DNA of 64,000 nt from Pontibacter sp. HSC-14F20 (GCF_019599265.1 NZ_JAHZTC010000016.1:60821-124820), one strand, 5' to 3'; numbered from the stretch's first letter, positions 53,299 to 62,566 are shown. Program-made: numbers and translations. The notes: generated from the sequence alone by a model not told the origin.

Positions 53299-56013
53299 AT
53301 GCCGAAACGCATTGTCTTTTTCTTCATCGCATTTGTAACACTTGCCTCGTTGGCCTACTATGGCTTTAGCAGGTGGCAGGACGCACAGCAGAAGGTGAAC
53401 CTCTGGACCCTGGTGCCTGAAACGGCAGCTTTTGTGGTGGAAACCAATAACCACAACAACCTGAAAAAGCACCTGGAGGAAACCGCTCTATGGGAAAGTT
53501 TCTCGTTGTTGCCGGTGGTGCAGCGCTTTCAGGAGCACATGACCATGCTTGACAGCGTGGCACCCGGCAACCAGCGCCTCGAGCGTTTCCTCGACAAAAA
53601 AAATATTCTCACCTCGATTCACGTGCTTGGCAAGACCGATGTGGAGTTTGTGTATTACATCCCGGTGGCGTCGGTAGGGGAACATCGTTTTTTGCGCACG
53701 CTTACCGAAAACATCGTCAAAAATCCGGTGTTTAAGGAAAATACGCGCGAGTACCAGGGTATGCTGCTCACCGATGTGACCAATACTCAACTGGGCAACA
53801 GCTTTACCTTCTTCTCTTATCACAACAACATCATCCTGAGTGCTTCGCCTGTGCTGGTGGAGGAGATCGTGCGCCGCATCAACCGGGGTAAACTCAGCTC
53901 CGTTGCCGCAGACTACCAGAAAGTGAATTACCTGAGCCAGGCCGATGTGTACGCCAACGTGTTTGTGAACTACCGTGCCCTGCCTGACCTGTTAGGGCTT
54001 TTTGTGCAGGAAGACCTGATGCCGCAGGTGCGCTACCTGAGCAGCTTTTGCCGCAACGCCATGCTGGAACTCAAGCTCGACCAGAATAAGGTTTTCCTGA
54101 ATGGTTTTTCTAATCCGGAAACGCTAGAAGGCTCCTTTCAGACCAAACTGCAGCCAGCCAAGCCCCGTCCCCTCGAAATTAAACTGTTGCTGCCTACGCG
54201 CACAGCCATGCTGATGCATTTTGGAGTGGGAGAGGTGGCCCGTCTGCGCGATGGTAAAGCTCCTGCCGACGCGTACAGCCCCGCCATCGACAGTCTGGCC
54301 GGCTCTTTTAACCAGGAGATCGCGCTGGCTTACATGGAGTCCTACAACATGAACACGAGCCCCGATAAGATGGTGATTGCCCGCATGGAAGGCGGCGGCA
54401 AAACCGACGCTCGCCTACAGGCCCTGGCACAACAGCTTAGCAAAGCCCAGAACAAAAAGGTCTATACCGAAAAGTACGGCAACTATACCTTGCAACTGCT
54501 GGACCTGGAAGAATTACCAGCCCGATTGTTTGGCAGTTTGTTCGCCGGATTTGAGCAGAGCTACGTGCTGCAGCTCGATAATTATATGATCTTCTCGCCG
54601 GAAGTAGCCAGTCTGCACGCCCTCATCGACGACATCAATGCAGGGGAAGTATGGGGACGCTCTGTGGCGCAAAAGTCTTTTCTGGAGGAAACATTGCAGG
54701 AAGGTAACTTCAGTCTATACCTGAACACCGTGAATGCCTGGTATATTCTGAACCGTTATGTGCAGGAAGAGAACCGCGAGGACCTCTTGCAGAACTCAAG
54801 CCTGATCCGAAGATTTAACCAGGTGAGCGTGCAGTTTGCCCGCGCCGAAAACCAATATTATACCAGTGTACTGTTCAGAAGGCAGGAGCGCAGCGCCGAC
54901 AGTAACCAGGAAGGTTTCGAAGAAGAGCTGACCATCCCATTCGCAAGCCGCCTGATATCGCCGCCATACCCAATCCAGAATGCCATAGACCGCAGCCGGG
55001 AAGTGGTAGTGCAGGACTCTATGCAGGTGCTGCACAACATTACCTCCACCGGCAGCCGTGGCTGGACCGATACGCTACAGACACAGGTAAGAGGCAGTCT
55101 GCAGCAAATCGAGCTTGGCAGCGACAAGCGGCTGCGCTATGTGTTTGCCACAGACACCCGCATCCAGGCTATCGATAACCTGGGGCGCAATCTGGAGCAT
55201 TTTCCGTTTAATGTAAGTGATACTTTGCGCCTGCAGCGCCTGTCCGTGTTTGACTTCCAGAAAAACCGTGACTATCGCTTTTTGGTAGACGACGCCCTTG
55301 GCAACCTGTACATGTTCGATACGCGAGGCAACGCTATACCTGGCTGGCAACCCCGCCGCATGGACTACCGACTGGCAGCTACTCCGCAGCACGTGCGGGT
55401 AGGTGGCCGGGACGTTATTATGGTGCTGCTCGAGAACGGCTATGTATATGCCCTCAATACTAAAGGCGAAACTTATCCGGGCTTTCCTTTCAGTTTGCGA
55501 GTACCCATTACATCAGAAGGTATGATTCGGGCGGGTGCCGACCTGCGCCGCTCTGTGGTGACGGTGGTGACGCGCTATGGTGAGGTGGTACAGTTTAACC
55601 TGCAGGGCCAGGTGGTGAAGCGGGAGCAGCTGCCACGTCCAAGCAAAAGCGCCATGTTCGATCTCGTGCCCGATGCCAGCGGCCGTTCCTTCATTATTGT
55701 GCGGCAGGAGCAGGGCAAAGTGGCCGCCTTCGACCAGGACCTGAAAGAGTTGTTTGAGAAACGCTACGTGACATCGGCGCCCAAAATTGTGCAGTACTTT
55801 AACTTCGGGGGCGGTAACCAGGTATACGCTATTACCGAAACCGGCCCGCAGAAAACTTACCTATATGGCCCGGATGCGCGCCTGATAGGAGGCAGATCGC
55901 TGGAAAGCAACCAGCCTGTTAGCATCCACTACAATGAGGTAGGCAATAACTACTCCGTCTACAAAGTGTTCCGCAACGAGCTTCAGAAACTCAACTTCAA
56001 ACTGCCTGATTAA
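53299..56013 (+). CDS. Large membrane-anchored protein with C-terminal beta-propeller-like part
   Basis: About 904 residues from the ATG at 53299; an upstream start at 53227 is possible. A single N-terminal transmembrane anchor (IVFFFIAFVTLASLAYYGF) is followed by a DUF3352-like region (to about 560) and by a C-terminal region (about 590-900) with repeated segments of propeller type (RYVFATDTRIQAIDNLGR, LGNLYMFDTRGNAIPGWQ, GYVYALNTKGETYPGFPF). The repeats resemble PQQ-binding-like blades. No catalytic motif is visible. It is probably a large periplasmic protein held in the inner membrane. Confidence 0.7.
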   Translation: MPKRIVFFFIAFVTLASLAYYGFSRWQDAQQKVNLWTLVPETAAFVVETNNHNNLKKHLEETALWESFSLLPVVQRFQEHMTMLDSVAPGNQRLERFLDKKNILTSIHVLGKTDVEFVYYIPVASVGEHRFLRTLTENIVKNPVFKENTREYQGMLLTDVTNTQLGNSFTFFSYHNNIILSASPVLVEEIVRRINRGKLSSVAADYQKVNYLSQADVYANVFVNYRALPDLLGLFVQEDLMPQVRYLSSFCRNAMLELKLDQNKVFLNGFSNPETLEGSFQTKLQPAKPRPLEIKLLLPTRTAMLMHFGVGEVARLRDGKAPADAYSPAIDSLAGSFNQEIALAYMESYNMNTSPDKMVIARMEGGGKTDARLQALAQQLSKAQNKKVYTEKYGNYTLQLLDLEELPARLFGSLFAGFEQSYVLQLDNYMIFSPEVASLHALIDDINAGEVWGRSVAQKSFLEETLQEGNFSLYLNTVNAWYILNRYVQEENREDLLQNSSLIRRFNQVSVQFARAENQYYTSVLFRRQERSADSNQEGFEEELTIPFASRLISPPYPIQNAIDRSREVVVQDSMQVLHNITSTGSRGWTDTLQTQVRGSLQQIELGSDKRLRYVFATDTRIQAIDNLGRNLEHFPFNVSDTLRLQRLSVFDFQKNRDYRFLVDDALGNLYMFDTRGNAIPGWQPRRMDYRLAATPQHVRVGGRDVIMVLLENGYVYALNTKGETYPGFPFSLRVPITSEGMIRAGADLRRSVVTVVTRYGEVVQFNLQGQVVKREQLPRPSKSAMFDLVPDASGRSFIIVRQEQGKVAAFDQDLKELFEKRYVTSAPKIVQYFNFGGGNQVYAITETGPQKTYLYGPDARLIGGRSLESNQPVSIHYNEVGNNYSVYKVFRNELQKLNFKLPD

Positions 56014-56346
56014 AAGCTAACATCTCCTCGTTAGCTCAAGTTGGTACTTCATTTCCTGTGATATCTTCTTATTTACTACAGATTCGGCAAGATCTTCTTC
56101 TCTTGAAATAAAGTCTACTGTATCAATCATATAATTGCTGATATTCAGGGTGTGGTCCAGATCTTTATCAAGAATAAATGCCACAAGCTCTAAAACGGAT
56201 GCTGATGCATTTAAGGCAAGACTTCCATTCTCAAATTCTTCTGTAACAGGTATTATACTCTCTATTTGGCTAGCAAGCCTTAGTAACGTACTTTTTTTAG
56301 TGCTATCGAAACAATTGGTCGTTTCGCAAAATTTTATGCTATCTAA

Positions 56347-57220
56347 GAGGCTGTTTTAATTTCCTTTATTTAGTTTGTTAAGCATGATGTGAATCATGGC
56401 CACTTTTATCATCGTCTCAGACGATTTGGTGGAGTACTCATAGTCCTTGGACAGCCTCCTGTAAAGGTTGAGCCAGCCGAAGGTCCGTTCCACTATCCAT
56501 CGCTTAGGTAAAGCTTCAAAGGCTTTCTTGTGGATCTTCTTCACAATCTCCAGCCTCCAGTTCAGGTGGCGGAACGTGTTTTTCACCCACTCCCACATGG
56601 CAAGCCCGCCGTAGCCCTGGTCGGCGAAGAACAGCCTCAGGCGACTGAAGTCCGCCATCCTGGAGGCGGCCCTTTGCAGCAGCCACTGGGCTCCCTGCCG
56701 CTCGGCAACGTCTGCCCGGTGGACGATGAGCACGATCAACAGGCCCAGCGTGTCAACCATCAGATGCCGCTTGCGCCCCTTCACCCGCTTGGCCGCGTCA
56801 TAGCCCCGCTCGCCGCCCTGCTGCACGGTCTTCACGCTCTGCGAGTCGAGGATGCCCACGCTCGGGGAGGCCGCCTTGCCATGGCGGCCCCTGACCTGCT
56901 TTGAGAGACAATCGTGGAGCATTTCCCAGCAACCATCCCGCCGCCATTTACGGTAATAGTAGTAGGCCGTCTGCCAGCAGGGCAGGTCTAGCGGCATCAT
57001 GCGCCACTGAACGCCCCCCTTGACCACGTAGAATATGCCGTCCAGAATGCTGCGAAGCGGCCACTGGCGCTTGCGCTGCAGCATCTGCTCCTCGAATATC
57101 TCCGCTATTAAAAGCCATTGGGTGTCGGTTAAACTACTTGGGTAAGTCATAAGTCTGCTAACTTTTCTTACTCAAACAACCGGCACCTGCTTTTTTATTC
57201 ATTCAAATCAAAACAGCCTC
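56347..57220. mobile_element. IS5-family insertion sequence (874 bp) with 3-bp TAA duplication
   Basis: The terminal inverted repeats begin GAGGCTGTTTTRATTT at both ends. TAA is duplicated at 56344-56346 and 57221-57223, which fits the TNA target of the IS1031-like IS5 subgroup. Clean excision restores the host reading frame, so the boundaries are firm. The element is GC-rich and has no AGGTATA word. Confidence 0.92.
56356..57150 (-). CDS. IS5-family DDE transposase
   Basis: A 264-residue transposase in one uninterrupted frame. The N-terminal MTYPSSLTDTQWLLIAEIFE and the GGVQWRMMPLDLPCWQT segment are typical of the family. The catalytic triad is visible as Asp in ILDSQSVKT, Asp in LFFADQGYGG and Glu in WIVERTFGWLN. 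The gene fills the element, and the intact frame with a fresh-looking insertion suggests recent activity. Confidence 0.93.
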   Translation of the reverse strand: MTYPSSLTDTQWLLIAEIFEEQMLQRKRQWPLRSILDGIFYVVKGGVQWRMMPLDLPCWQTAYYYYRKWRRDGCWEMLHDCLSKQVRGRHGKAASPSVGILDSQSVKTVQQGGERGYDAAKRVKGRKRHLMVDTLGLLIVLIVHRADVAERQGAQWLLQRAASRMADFSRLRLFFADQGYGGLAMWEWVKNTFRHLNWRLEIVKKIHKKAFEALPKRWIVERTFGWLNLYRRLSKDYEYSTKSSETMIKVAMIHIMLNKLNKGN

Positions 57221-57401
57221 TAATAAAGTGTTAGGATTTCCCCAGGTAGAATGTTCATGAAATTCTAGGTAATAAGGTAGCAATCGGTTGCAAATACTTA
57301 TCGCAAAAGCTGCTACATCATCGTTAGAAAGTTTACTCAATTGCGCTTTTAGCAAATCAAGAAATTCAGGAATATTCATCGTGAATTATATAAATGTTAC
57401 T

Positions 57402-58529
57402 TTAAAAGCTCTTAAACCAGCCTTTCTTATAAAACAGGTATAGCTGCACCAGTACAAGGGTCGTCATTAGCACCATCAGGATGGGGTAGCTGTAGGGCAG
57501 GTATAGCTCGGGCATGCTCAGCCGAAACACCTCGCCAGTTTCAGGGTCTTCGCGCGAAAAGTTCATGCCGTATACCCCGGCGATAAAGCTTAGCGGTATA
57601 AAGATACTCGATATGATGGTGAGCACTTTCATAATCTCGTTCATGCGGTTGCTCACCGTAGACATGTACAGCTCCACCAAACTCGTCGACATTTCCTTGT
57701 GGCTGTCAATCAGGTCGATGAGTTGGACCGTGTGGTCGTAAGCATCCCGGAAGTATACCTTCAGGTTATCAGGTATAATGTCTTCGTCCATGCGCAGCAG
57801 TTCGTTCATTTTGTCGCGCTCCGGCCAGGCGATGCGCCGCAGTTTTATCAGTTCGTTTTTGAGATCCAGTATCTCGCGTAGGGTTTGCTTTGTCGGGTTA
57901 TCCAGAATTTTCTGTTCCAGTTCCTCAATGTAAACTCCGATGGCCCCCATCACCGGGAAATAGTAATCGAGCACCACGTCCAGAATGGCATACACGACAT
58001 ACATGGGCGGTCGTTGCCGGATGACGCCTTTGCCAGCCCGGATGCGTTCGCGGAGTGGATCCAGGCAGTCTTCATAGTCGCTCTGCAGGGTGAGCACATA
58101 GTTAGAGCCGGAGAAAACCGAGAGTTGCACGTCTTCCAGGGTATGCTGTTCTTCCTTCCAGCGGAGCATGCGGGTGATGATGAAAAGGCGGTCGTCGAGC
58201 TCGTCGACTTTGGGGCGCTGGTAATCGTTGATCACGTCCTCCATCTGCAGCGAGTGAATGTCGAAGTCCTGCTTGAGCAACTCCAGCATGCTGAGGTCAG
58301 CGTACCCACGGATGTCAATCCAGTGTGTAGCGTCAGGTTGCGATTTTACCTGCTGCACCAGTTCGGCGTAAGAAACCAGCTCCTGCTCCTTGAACAGCTG
58401 CCCGTTAAAGGACATCAGAAAATAACGGGGGGCATGTGCCTCATAAGGTATAAAGAGGGAGCCTGGGCTGATGCCGAGTCTACGGTCAAGGATTTTATGT
58501 CGGGAGTGTTGACGTTTCTTCTTAGCCAT
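57402..58529 (-). CDS. corA: Magnesium/cobalt transporter CorA
   Basis: A 375-residue inner-membrane divalent-cation channel. The long cytoplasmic domain is followed by two C-terminal transmembrane helices; the signature Gly-Met-Asn lies in VYGMNFSRE at the end of TM1. The C-terminus KKGWFKSF is positively charged as in other CorA proteins. It starts 22 bp from the end of the DUF416-like gene but is a separate unit. Confidence 0.95.
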   Translation of the reverse strand: MAKKKRQHSRHKILDRRLGISPGSLFIPYEAHAPRYFLMSFNGQLFKEQELVSYAELVQQVKSQPDATHWIDIRGYADLSMLELLKQDFDIHSLQMEDVINDYQRPKVDELDDRLFIITRMLRWKEEQHTLEDVQLSVFSGSNYVLTLQSDYEDCLDPLRERIRAGKGVIRQRPPMYVVYAILDVVLDYYFPVMGAIGVYIEELEQKILDNPTKQTLREILDLKNELIKLRRIAWPERDKMNELLRMDEDIIPDNLKVYFRDAYDHTVQLIDLIDSHKEMSTSLVELYMSTVSNRMNEIMKVLTIISSIFIPLSFIAGVYGMNFSREDPETGEVFRLSMPELYLPYSYPILMVLMTTLVLVQLYLFYKKGWFKSF

Positions 58530-58611
58530 TGTGTTGACGGTGTATGCTGCAGCCGTGTAAGTTAATGAAAATTAGGTTTTGCTTTACGATTGTGCAAGCG
58601 AGCTTTGTTTT

Positions 58612-58960
58612 GTTGTGGCGGCTGCTGCAGGTATAGCAAACTGTTCTCTTTCATAGCTTCGCCTGTGCGGCGGGCACTCACTTTTTGTCTTGACATAAAA
58701 AGTAGGCAAAAAAGTCAAGACTCCCCAAATCGAGGGCCCCTCCCCCCACTCGCTGAACGCTCTTGACAGGGGACCCCTTCACCCCCAACAGTGGAGTGTC
58801 AAAAGGTGCATCTGGCTAATGCTATTTATTTAATAGCTCAAGGGCAAGTTAGCCTTGCTATCCCTGCCAGTGGTAGTTTGCTACAACGCTTATACCTAAT
58901 AAAGTGGCAACGCCAGAAATTCCCCTCTTGTGAGGGGCGGAGGTGTGTTAATAGTGCACA
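58612..58960 (+). repeat. Large dispersed non-coding repeat, copy C (uninterrupted)
   Basis: The only intact copy. It starts with GGCTGCTGCAGGTATAGCAAA, then TAGCTTCGCCTGTGCGGCGGGCAC, a hairpin-forming CTTTTTGTCTTGACATAAAAAG stretch where copies A and B have the GGGGCCC hairpin, the 54-bp core (58747-58800, one G fewer than the others), CAAGTTAGCCTTGCTAT, a CCCCTCTTGTGAGGGG hairpin, and GTGTGTTAATAGTGCA. The terminal motif appears again at 59079-59098 (GGGGGATGTTAATCGTGCA) after more intergenic sequence. Confidence 0.8.
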
Positions 58961-59123
58961 TGGTAATGCACTTACATTGCTATACCGGAATTGATCGTAG
59001 TATTAAGTCGCCTTCCTGTTTTGGGGGGAGAGGCCCTATACAAAAGGAAGGGCTAGGGGAGGTGATTTACCTGTGGCAGGGGGATGTTAATCGTGCACGA
59101 GAATTTTGTTAATCTATCCTGAT
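58961..59123. other. Intergenic sequence with a second repeat terminus
   Basis: About 160 bp. GGGGGATGTTAATCGTGCACGAG (59078-59100) repeats the end of copies A-C, preceded by a purine-rich AAAGGAAGGGCTAGGGGAGG tract. It may be the remnant of a fourth copy. Confidence 0.5.
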
Positions 59124-59717
59124 TCAGGCAACCCTAACTCCCTCAATTCCCTGCAGCTTGCCGCTCACTTCTTCTTCCAGCTTTTGCCGAACCTCCAGTG
59201 TCATGTGGCAGTCGAGTTCGAATTGCTGGTCTTTTACGCCGAGTTCGTACTCTTTCACCAAACTCATCACGTCATTCATCTGCGGGTAGGCGAAGTATAC
59301 CTGAAGTAAAGTTGTTTCATGCTTTTCGATGATTGTGGCAATAGTTAGGGCTTCGGCGCTGGAGGTTTTGTAGGCGTTGATCAGGCCGCTGACACCGAGC
59401 TTGGTGCCGCCGAAATAGCGTATCACCACAATCAGCACATTGCTCAGGTCGAAGGACCGGATCTGTCCCAAGATAGGGTCACCGGCGGAATGATTGGGCT
59501 CGCCGTCGTCGTTGGCACGGTAGCGGCTTTTGTCAGCACCCAGGCTGTAGGCGTAGCAGTGGTGGCGAGCATCGTAATACTGCTTGCGTAGGTCGGTGAG
59601 GATCTCTTTCACTTCCTCCTCCGTGTATACCGGGTAGGCCAGGGCAATGAATTTACTTCCTTTTTCTTTGTAGAGGCCTTCGGAGGGCGCTTCGATGGTA
59701 CGGTAGGTGTCTTCCAT
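59124..59717 (-). CDS. IMPACT/YigZ family protein
   Basis: A 197-residue protein of the YigZ/IMPACT family. The N-terminal domain contains KGSKFIALAYPV, DARHHCYAY, NDDGEPNHSAGDPIL and IVVIRYFGGTKLGVSGLINAY, the family's most conserved blocks. The C-terminal ferredoxin-like DUF1949 part follows (about 135-197). Eukaryotic IMPACT regulates translation through GCN2; bacterial roles are not firmly established, so I give no pathway. Confidence 0.9.
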   Translation of the reverse strand: MEDTYRTIEAPSEGLYKEKGSKFIALAYPVYTEEEVKEILTDLRKQYYDARHHCYAYSLGADKSRYRANDDGEPNHSAGDPILGQIRSFDLSNVLIVVIRYFGGTKLGVSGLINAYKTSSAEALTIATIIEKHETTLLQVYFAYPQMNDVMSLVKEYELGVKDQQFELDCHMTLEVRQKLEEEVSGKLQGIEGVRVA

Positions 59718-60054
59718 AATATAAAACAGATAGGCGGCTATTTCCTGCTATTTAGGCAGCACTTTCGTCTGCAGCACAACAGCCATTCCCGTGCAGACTA
59801 CTCCGACTGCTAGCTTGGTAATATGATAATAAATTACTGTCTGCAAGTTTACGCTTCGTGGCACTGGTAAAGCCTGAGGTCTAAACCCACAACCCATACC
59901 GGATCAGGTAAAACATAGGTATAAAAGCAGGAGCAGGCAGCGCGGCCTGCATTGCAAAAGTAACAGAAGCGTCCGCAAGGGCAAAGCCGGGACCAGATGT
60001 ATAGGCACATTTGCCGAAATTGTTTTAATTTGTGGCTCTACTAAAAATTTCCTT
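59718..60054. other. Intergenic region before the fdtA operon
   Basis: About 340 bp without a credible gene. The fdtA frame is open upstream of its TTG but lacks an ATG. AATTTGTGGC at about 60028 may be a weak promoter. Nothing else seen. Confidence 0.45.
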
Positions 60055-60468
60055 TTGTCTGCCACACCATACCTGCTCCGCTTTACCGAAACCGGTAGCC
60101 AAGAAATAGGCTTCATCGCCTCCACACAACTGGCCCAAAATATACCCTTTGTAATCAGGCGGGTGTTCTGGACCTACGGCACACCAGCGGGTGTACTGCG
60201 CGGGCAGCATGCCAATAAGGCCACCGAGGAGGTACTGGTAGCCGTAACCGGAAGTATTACAGTGGAGACAGATAACGGCAAAAAAAAGAAGACCTTTGTG
60301 CTGGACGATCCGGCCACGGGGCTATACCTGCCGGCCATGTGCTGGACCGATCTGCATTTTGCACCCGGTACCATAGCCGTTTGCCTGACTTCCACCGATT
60401 TTGAGGAGTCCGACTACATCCGGGATTACCCAACTTATCAGCGTCTGGTAGCACACCTGGCCCTGTAA
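60055..60468 (+). CDS. fdtA: FdtA-type sugar 3,4-ketoisomerase (WxcM-like cupin)
   Basis: A 137-residue cupin that isomerises dTDP-4-keto-6-deoxyglucose to the 3-keto form for amino-sugar synthesis. Motifs: NIPFVIRRVFWTY, RGQHANKATEEVLVAVTGSI, GLYLPAMCW and DYIRDYPTY, all typical of the family, with the metal/catalytic His in RGQHA. No ATG is available; TTG at 60055 gives the natural N-terminus SATPYLLRF. It is followed 15 bp later by the aminotransferase that uses its product. Confidence 0.88.
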   Translation: MSATPYLLRFTETGSQEIGFIASTQLAQNIPFVIRRVFWTYGTPAGVLRGQHANKATEEVLVAVTGSITVETDNGKKKKTFVLDDPATGLYLPAMCWTDLHFAPGTIAVCLTSTDFEESDYIRDYPTYQRLVAHLAL

Positions 60469-60483
60469 ATACCGTCTATACCT

Positions 60484-61605
60484 ATGCCCGCAACGCAGGT
60501 TCCATACTTCGCTTTCCGTGACTTCCCCGCAGGTATAAACCAGCAGGTGGAGGAGGCGTTGCTAGGTGCCCTGCGCAGTCAGCAATACATTTTGGGCGAA
60601 GAGGTGCGTGGTTTTGAAAATGAATTTGCAGCTTATGTGCAGGCAGGTACAACCATCGGGGTAGGAAATGGTTACGATGCTTTGGTAGTGGCGCTGAAAG
60701 CTGCAGGTATAGGAGCTGGTGACGAGGTGATCGTGCCGGCCAATACCTTCATCGCGACTGCGAATGCCGTAGTGCAGGTTGGGGCTATACCTGTGCTGGC
60801 CGATCCGGATCGCTATACCTGTAACCTCACTGCTATTGAAGCTTCTGAGCACATCACACCTCGCACCAAAGCCATCATAGCTGTGCACCTCTATGGCCAG
60901 GCTTGCGAGATGGCAGGCTTTCTGGGACTAGCTGAACAGCACAACCTGACGATCATCGAAGACTTTGCACAGGCACAGGGCGCGAGTTACAGAGGCTGTA
61001 CGGTTGGTAGCTTCGGTCATATCAGCGCCACCAGTTTTTACCCGACCAAAAACCTGGGTGCGCTTGGCGATGGCGGTGCTGTCGTTACTTCAGACCCAGA
61101 ACTGGCCGCGTATGCCCACATGTACCACAACTACGGACAGCAACAGAAATACCACAATCAACTAGTAGGCATCAACTCCCGCCTCGATACACTACAGGCC
61201 GCCGTACTGCGAATCAAGCTGCAATACCTCGATGCACTAAACGGTGAGCGTCAACAACTGGCTAAGGTATACCTGACTGCACTGCAAGGTATAGGAGACC
61301 TCACACTGCCTGTCACAGCGCCGGATTGCACGCACATTTACCACATCTTCAACATCCGCACAAAGCAGCGCGATGCCTTGCAGCTATACCTGTCTGAACA
61401 AGGTATACAGACGGCCATACACTACCCGGTGCCCGTGCATTTGCAGGAGGCTTATACCTATTTAGGCTATGAAAAAGGGAGCTTCCCAATAGCCGAGGAA
61501 CTGGCCGACGCAAGCCTGAGTCTGCCGCTTTTTCCGGGGATGACGGAGGCAGAACAGGAAGCAGTAGTTACTTGCATTCACACTTTTTTTGAGCGCCATG
61601 GTTGA
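60484..61605 (+). CDS. fdtB: DegT/DnrJ/EryC1-family sugar aminotransferase (FdtB-like)
   Basis: A 373-residue PLP enzyme that aminates a keto sugar nucleotide, here probably dTDP-3-keto-6-deoxyhexose made by FdtA. The family motifs GVGNGYDAL, ANTFIATANAV, EDFAQAQGA, and the PLP lysine in FYPTKNLGALGDGG are present. The C-terminal YPVPVHLQEAY and SLPLFPGMTEAE segments are typical. The order fdtA-fdtB is that of Fuc3N-type pathways. It overlaps the glycosyltransferase gene by 8 bp (ATGGTTGA), so translation is coupled. Confidence 0.9.
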   Translation: MPATQVPYFAFRDFPAGINQQVEEALLGALRSQQYILGEEVRGFENEFAAYVQAGTTIGVGNGYDALVVALKAAGIGAGDEVIVPANTFIATANAVVQVGAIPVLADPDRYTCNLTAIEASEHITPRTKAIIAVHLYGQACEMAGFLGLAEQHNLTIIEDFAQAQGASYRGCTVGSFGHISATSFYPTKNLGALGDGGAVVTSDPELAAYAHMYHNYGQQQKYHNQLVGINSRLDTLQAAVLRIKLQYLDALNGERQQLAKVYLTALQGIGDLTLPVTAPDCTHIYHIFNIRTKQRDALQLYLSEQGIQTAIHYPVPVHLQEAYTYLGYEKGSFPIAEELADASLSLPLFPGMTEAEQEAVVTCIHTFFERHG

Positions 61606-62566
61606 TTCTGCTGCAATTCCGCTGGTATCGATCATTTGCCTCTGCTACAATCACGAGCGTTTCATCGCCGAAGCGCTGGACTCGGTGCTGGCCCAGACCT
61701 ATTCCAATCTGGAGATCATCATCATGGACGATTGCAGCACTGACAATAGCGTTGGCATTATTCAGGAATACGTCCGGAAATACCCGCAACTCACTTTCAT
61801 GAGCACAGGCACCAACATGGGTAATACCAAGGCATTCAACCTGGCCTGGCGGGCCTCCAAAGGTGAATACATTATCGATTTTGCTACTGATGACGTGTTG
61901 CTGCCCGAGCGGGTGGCGCAGCAGGTAGCGGCCTTCCAAAAGCTGGACGAGACTTATGGTGTTGTCTATTCGGATGCAGAGTACAGCGATGATAATGGCC
62001 GGTATGTCCGCTTTCACTGCCAGCGCGACAAGGCAGGCGAGGTGATTTCCTTTGCACCTTCCGGCGATATTTTTCACCATTTACTGGGCCGTTATTTTAT
62101 CTGTCCGCCCACCATGATGATGAAACGACAAGTGTTCGAGGACCTGCAGGGTTATGACGAAACACTTGCCTATGAGGACTTTGACTTTTGGTTGCGATCT
62201 TCCCGTAGGTATAAATACTTTTTCCTGGATGCCATCACCACCAAGCGTCGTCTGCACGCCCATTCGCTTTCACAACAATTGTACAAGCCAGGAGACAGAC
62301 AGCTGAACTCAACAGTACTGGTCTGCGAAAAAGCAGCGAAACTGGTGCATAGTCCGGAAGAAAAAAACGCCCTGACCCGCCGTTTGCAATACGAAGCACG
62401 GCACGCTTTCCTGACTGGTCACTATCAGCAAGCCGAACAATTTCTGAACCTGCTACGGCAGCATGCCGGACTTGGACCGGTCTACCGCACTATCCATCTC
62501 CTGAACAAACTTAAAGTAGACCTGCGCATCGTCAGAGTACTGTATCAGAAGCTTTTAAATCGCTGA
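61598..62566 (+). CDS. Family 2 glycosyltransferase
   Basis: A 322-residue GT-A enzyme. The nucleotide-sugar-binding core begins VSIICLCYNHERFIAEALDSVLAQTYSNLEI (residues about 10-40), the first metal-binding acids are in IIMDDCSTDNS, and the later DDVLLPERV region supplies the DxD-type acids. The start is the ATG at 61598, inside the 3' end of fdtB. Coupled to fdtA-fdtB, it probably transfers the amino sugar made by them to a surface glycan or antigen. Confidence 0.87.
   Translation: MVDSAAIPLVSIICLCYNHERFIAEALDSVLAQTYSNLEIIIMDDCSTDNSVGIIQEYVRKYPQLTFMSTGTNMGNTKAFNLAWRASKGEYIIDFATDDVLLPERVAQQVAAFQKLDETYGVVYSDAEYSDDNGRYVRFHCQRDKAGEVISFAPSGDIFHHLLGRYFICPPTMMMKRQVFEDLQGYDETLAYEDFDFWLRSSRRYKYFFLDAITTKRRLHAHSLSQQLYKPGDRQLNSTVLVCEKAAKLVHSPEEKNALTRRLQYEARHAFLTGHYQQAEQFLNLLRQHAGLGPVYRTIHLLNKLKVDLRIVRVLYQKLLNR

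Larger units (their letters stand above)
56017..57379 (-). pseudogene. DUF416-like gene, split by an IS5-family insertion
   Basis: Read on the minus strand, the 5' part (57379-57224) encodes MNIPEFLDLLKAQLSKLSND... to GNPNTLL, and the 3' part (56346-56017) encodes DSIKFCETTNCFD... to the stop TAG. Removing the IS (56347-57220) and one TAA duplicate joins them in frame into 161 residues. The layout LLPYYLEFHEHSTWGNP...LALNASASVLELVAFI resembles DUF416/YjaG-like proteins; function unknown. The insertion must abolish the normal product, because the 5' part runs into TGA shortly inside the IS. Confidence 0.85.

Noticed and set aside
56135..56359. Plus-strand 74-codon open frame left of the IS5 element
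   Set aside because: It is the antisense of the DUF416-like gene, whose two halves join in frame once the IS is removed.
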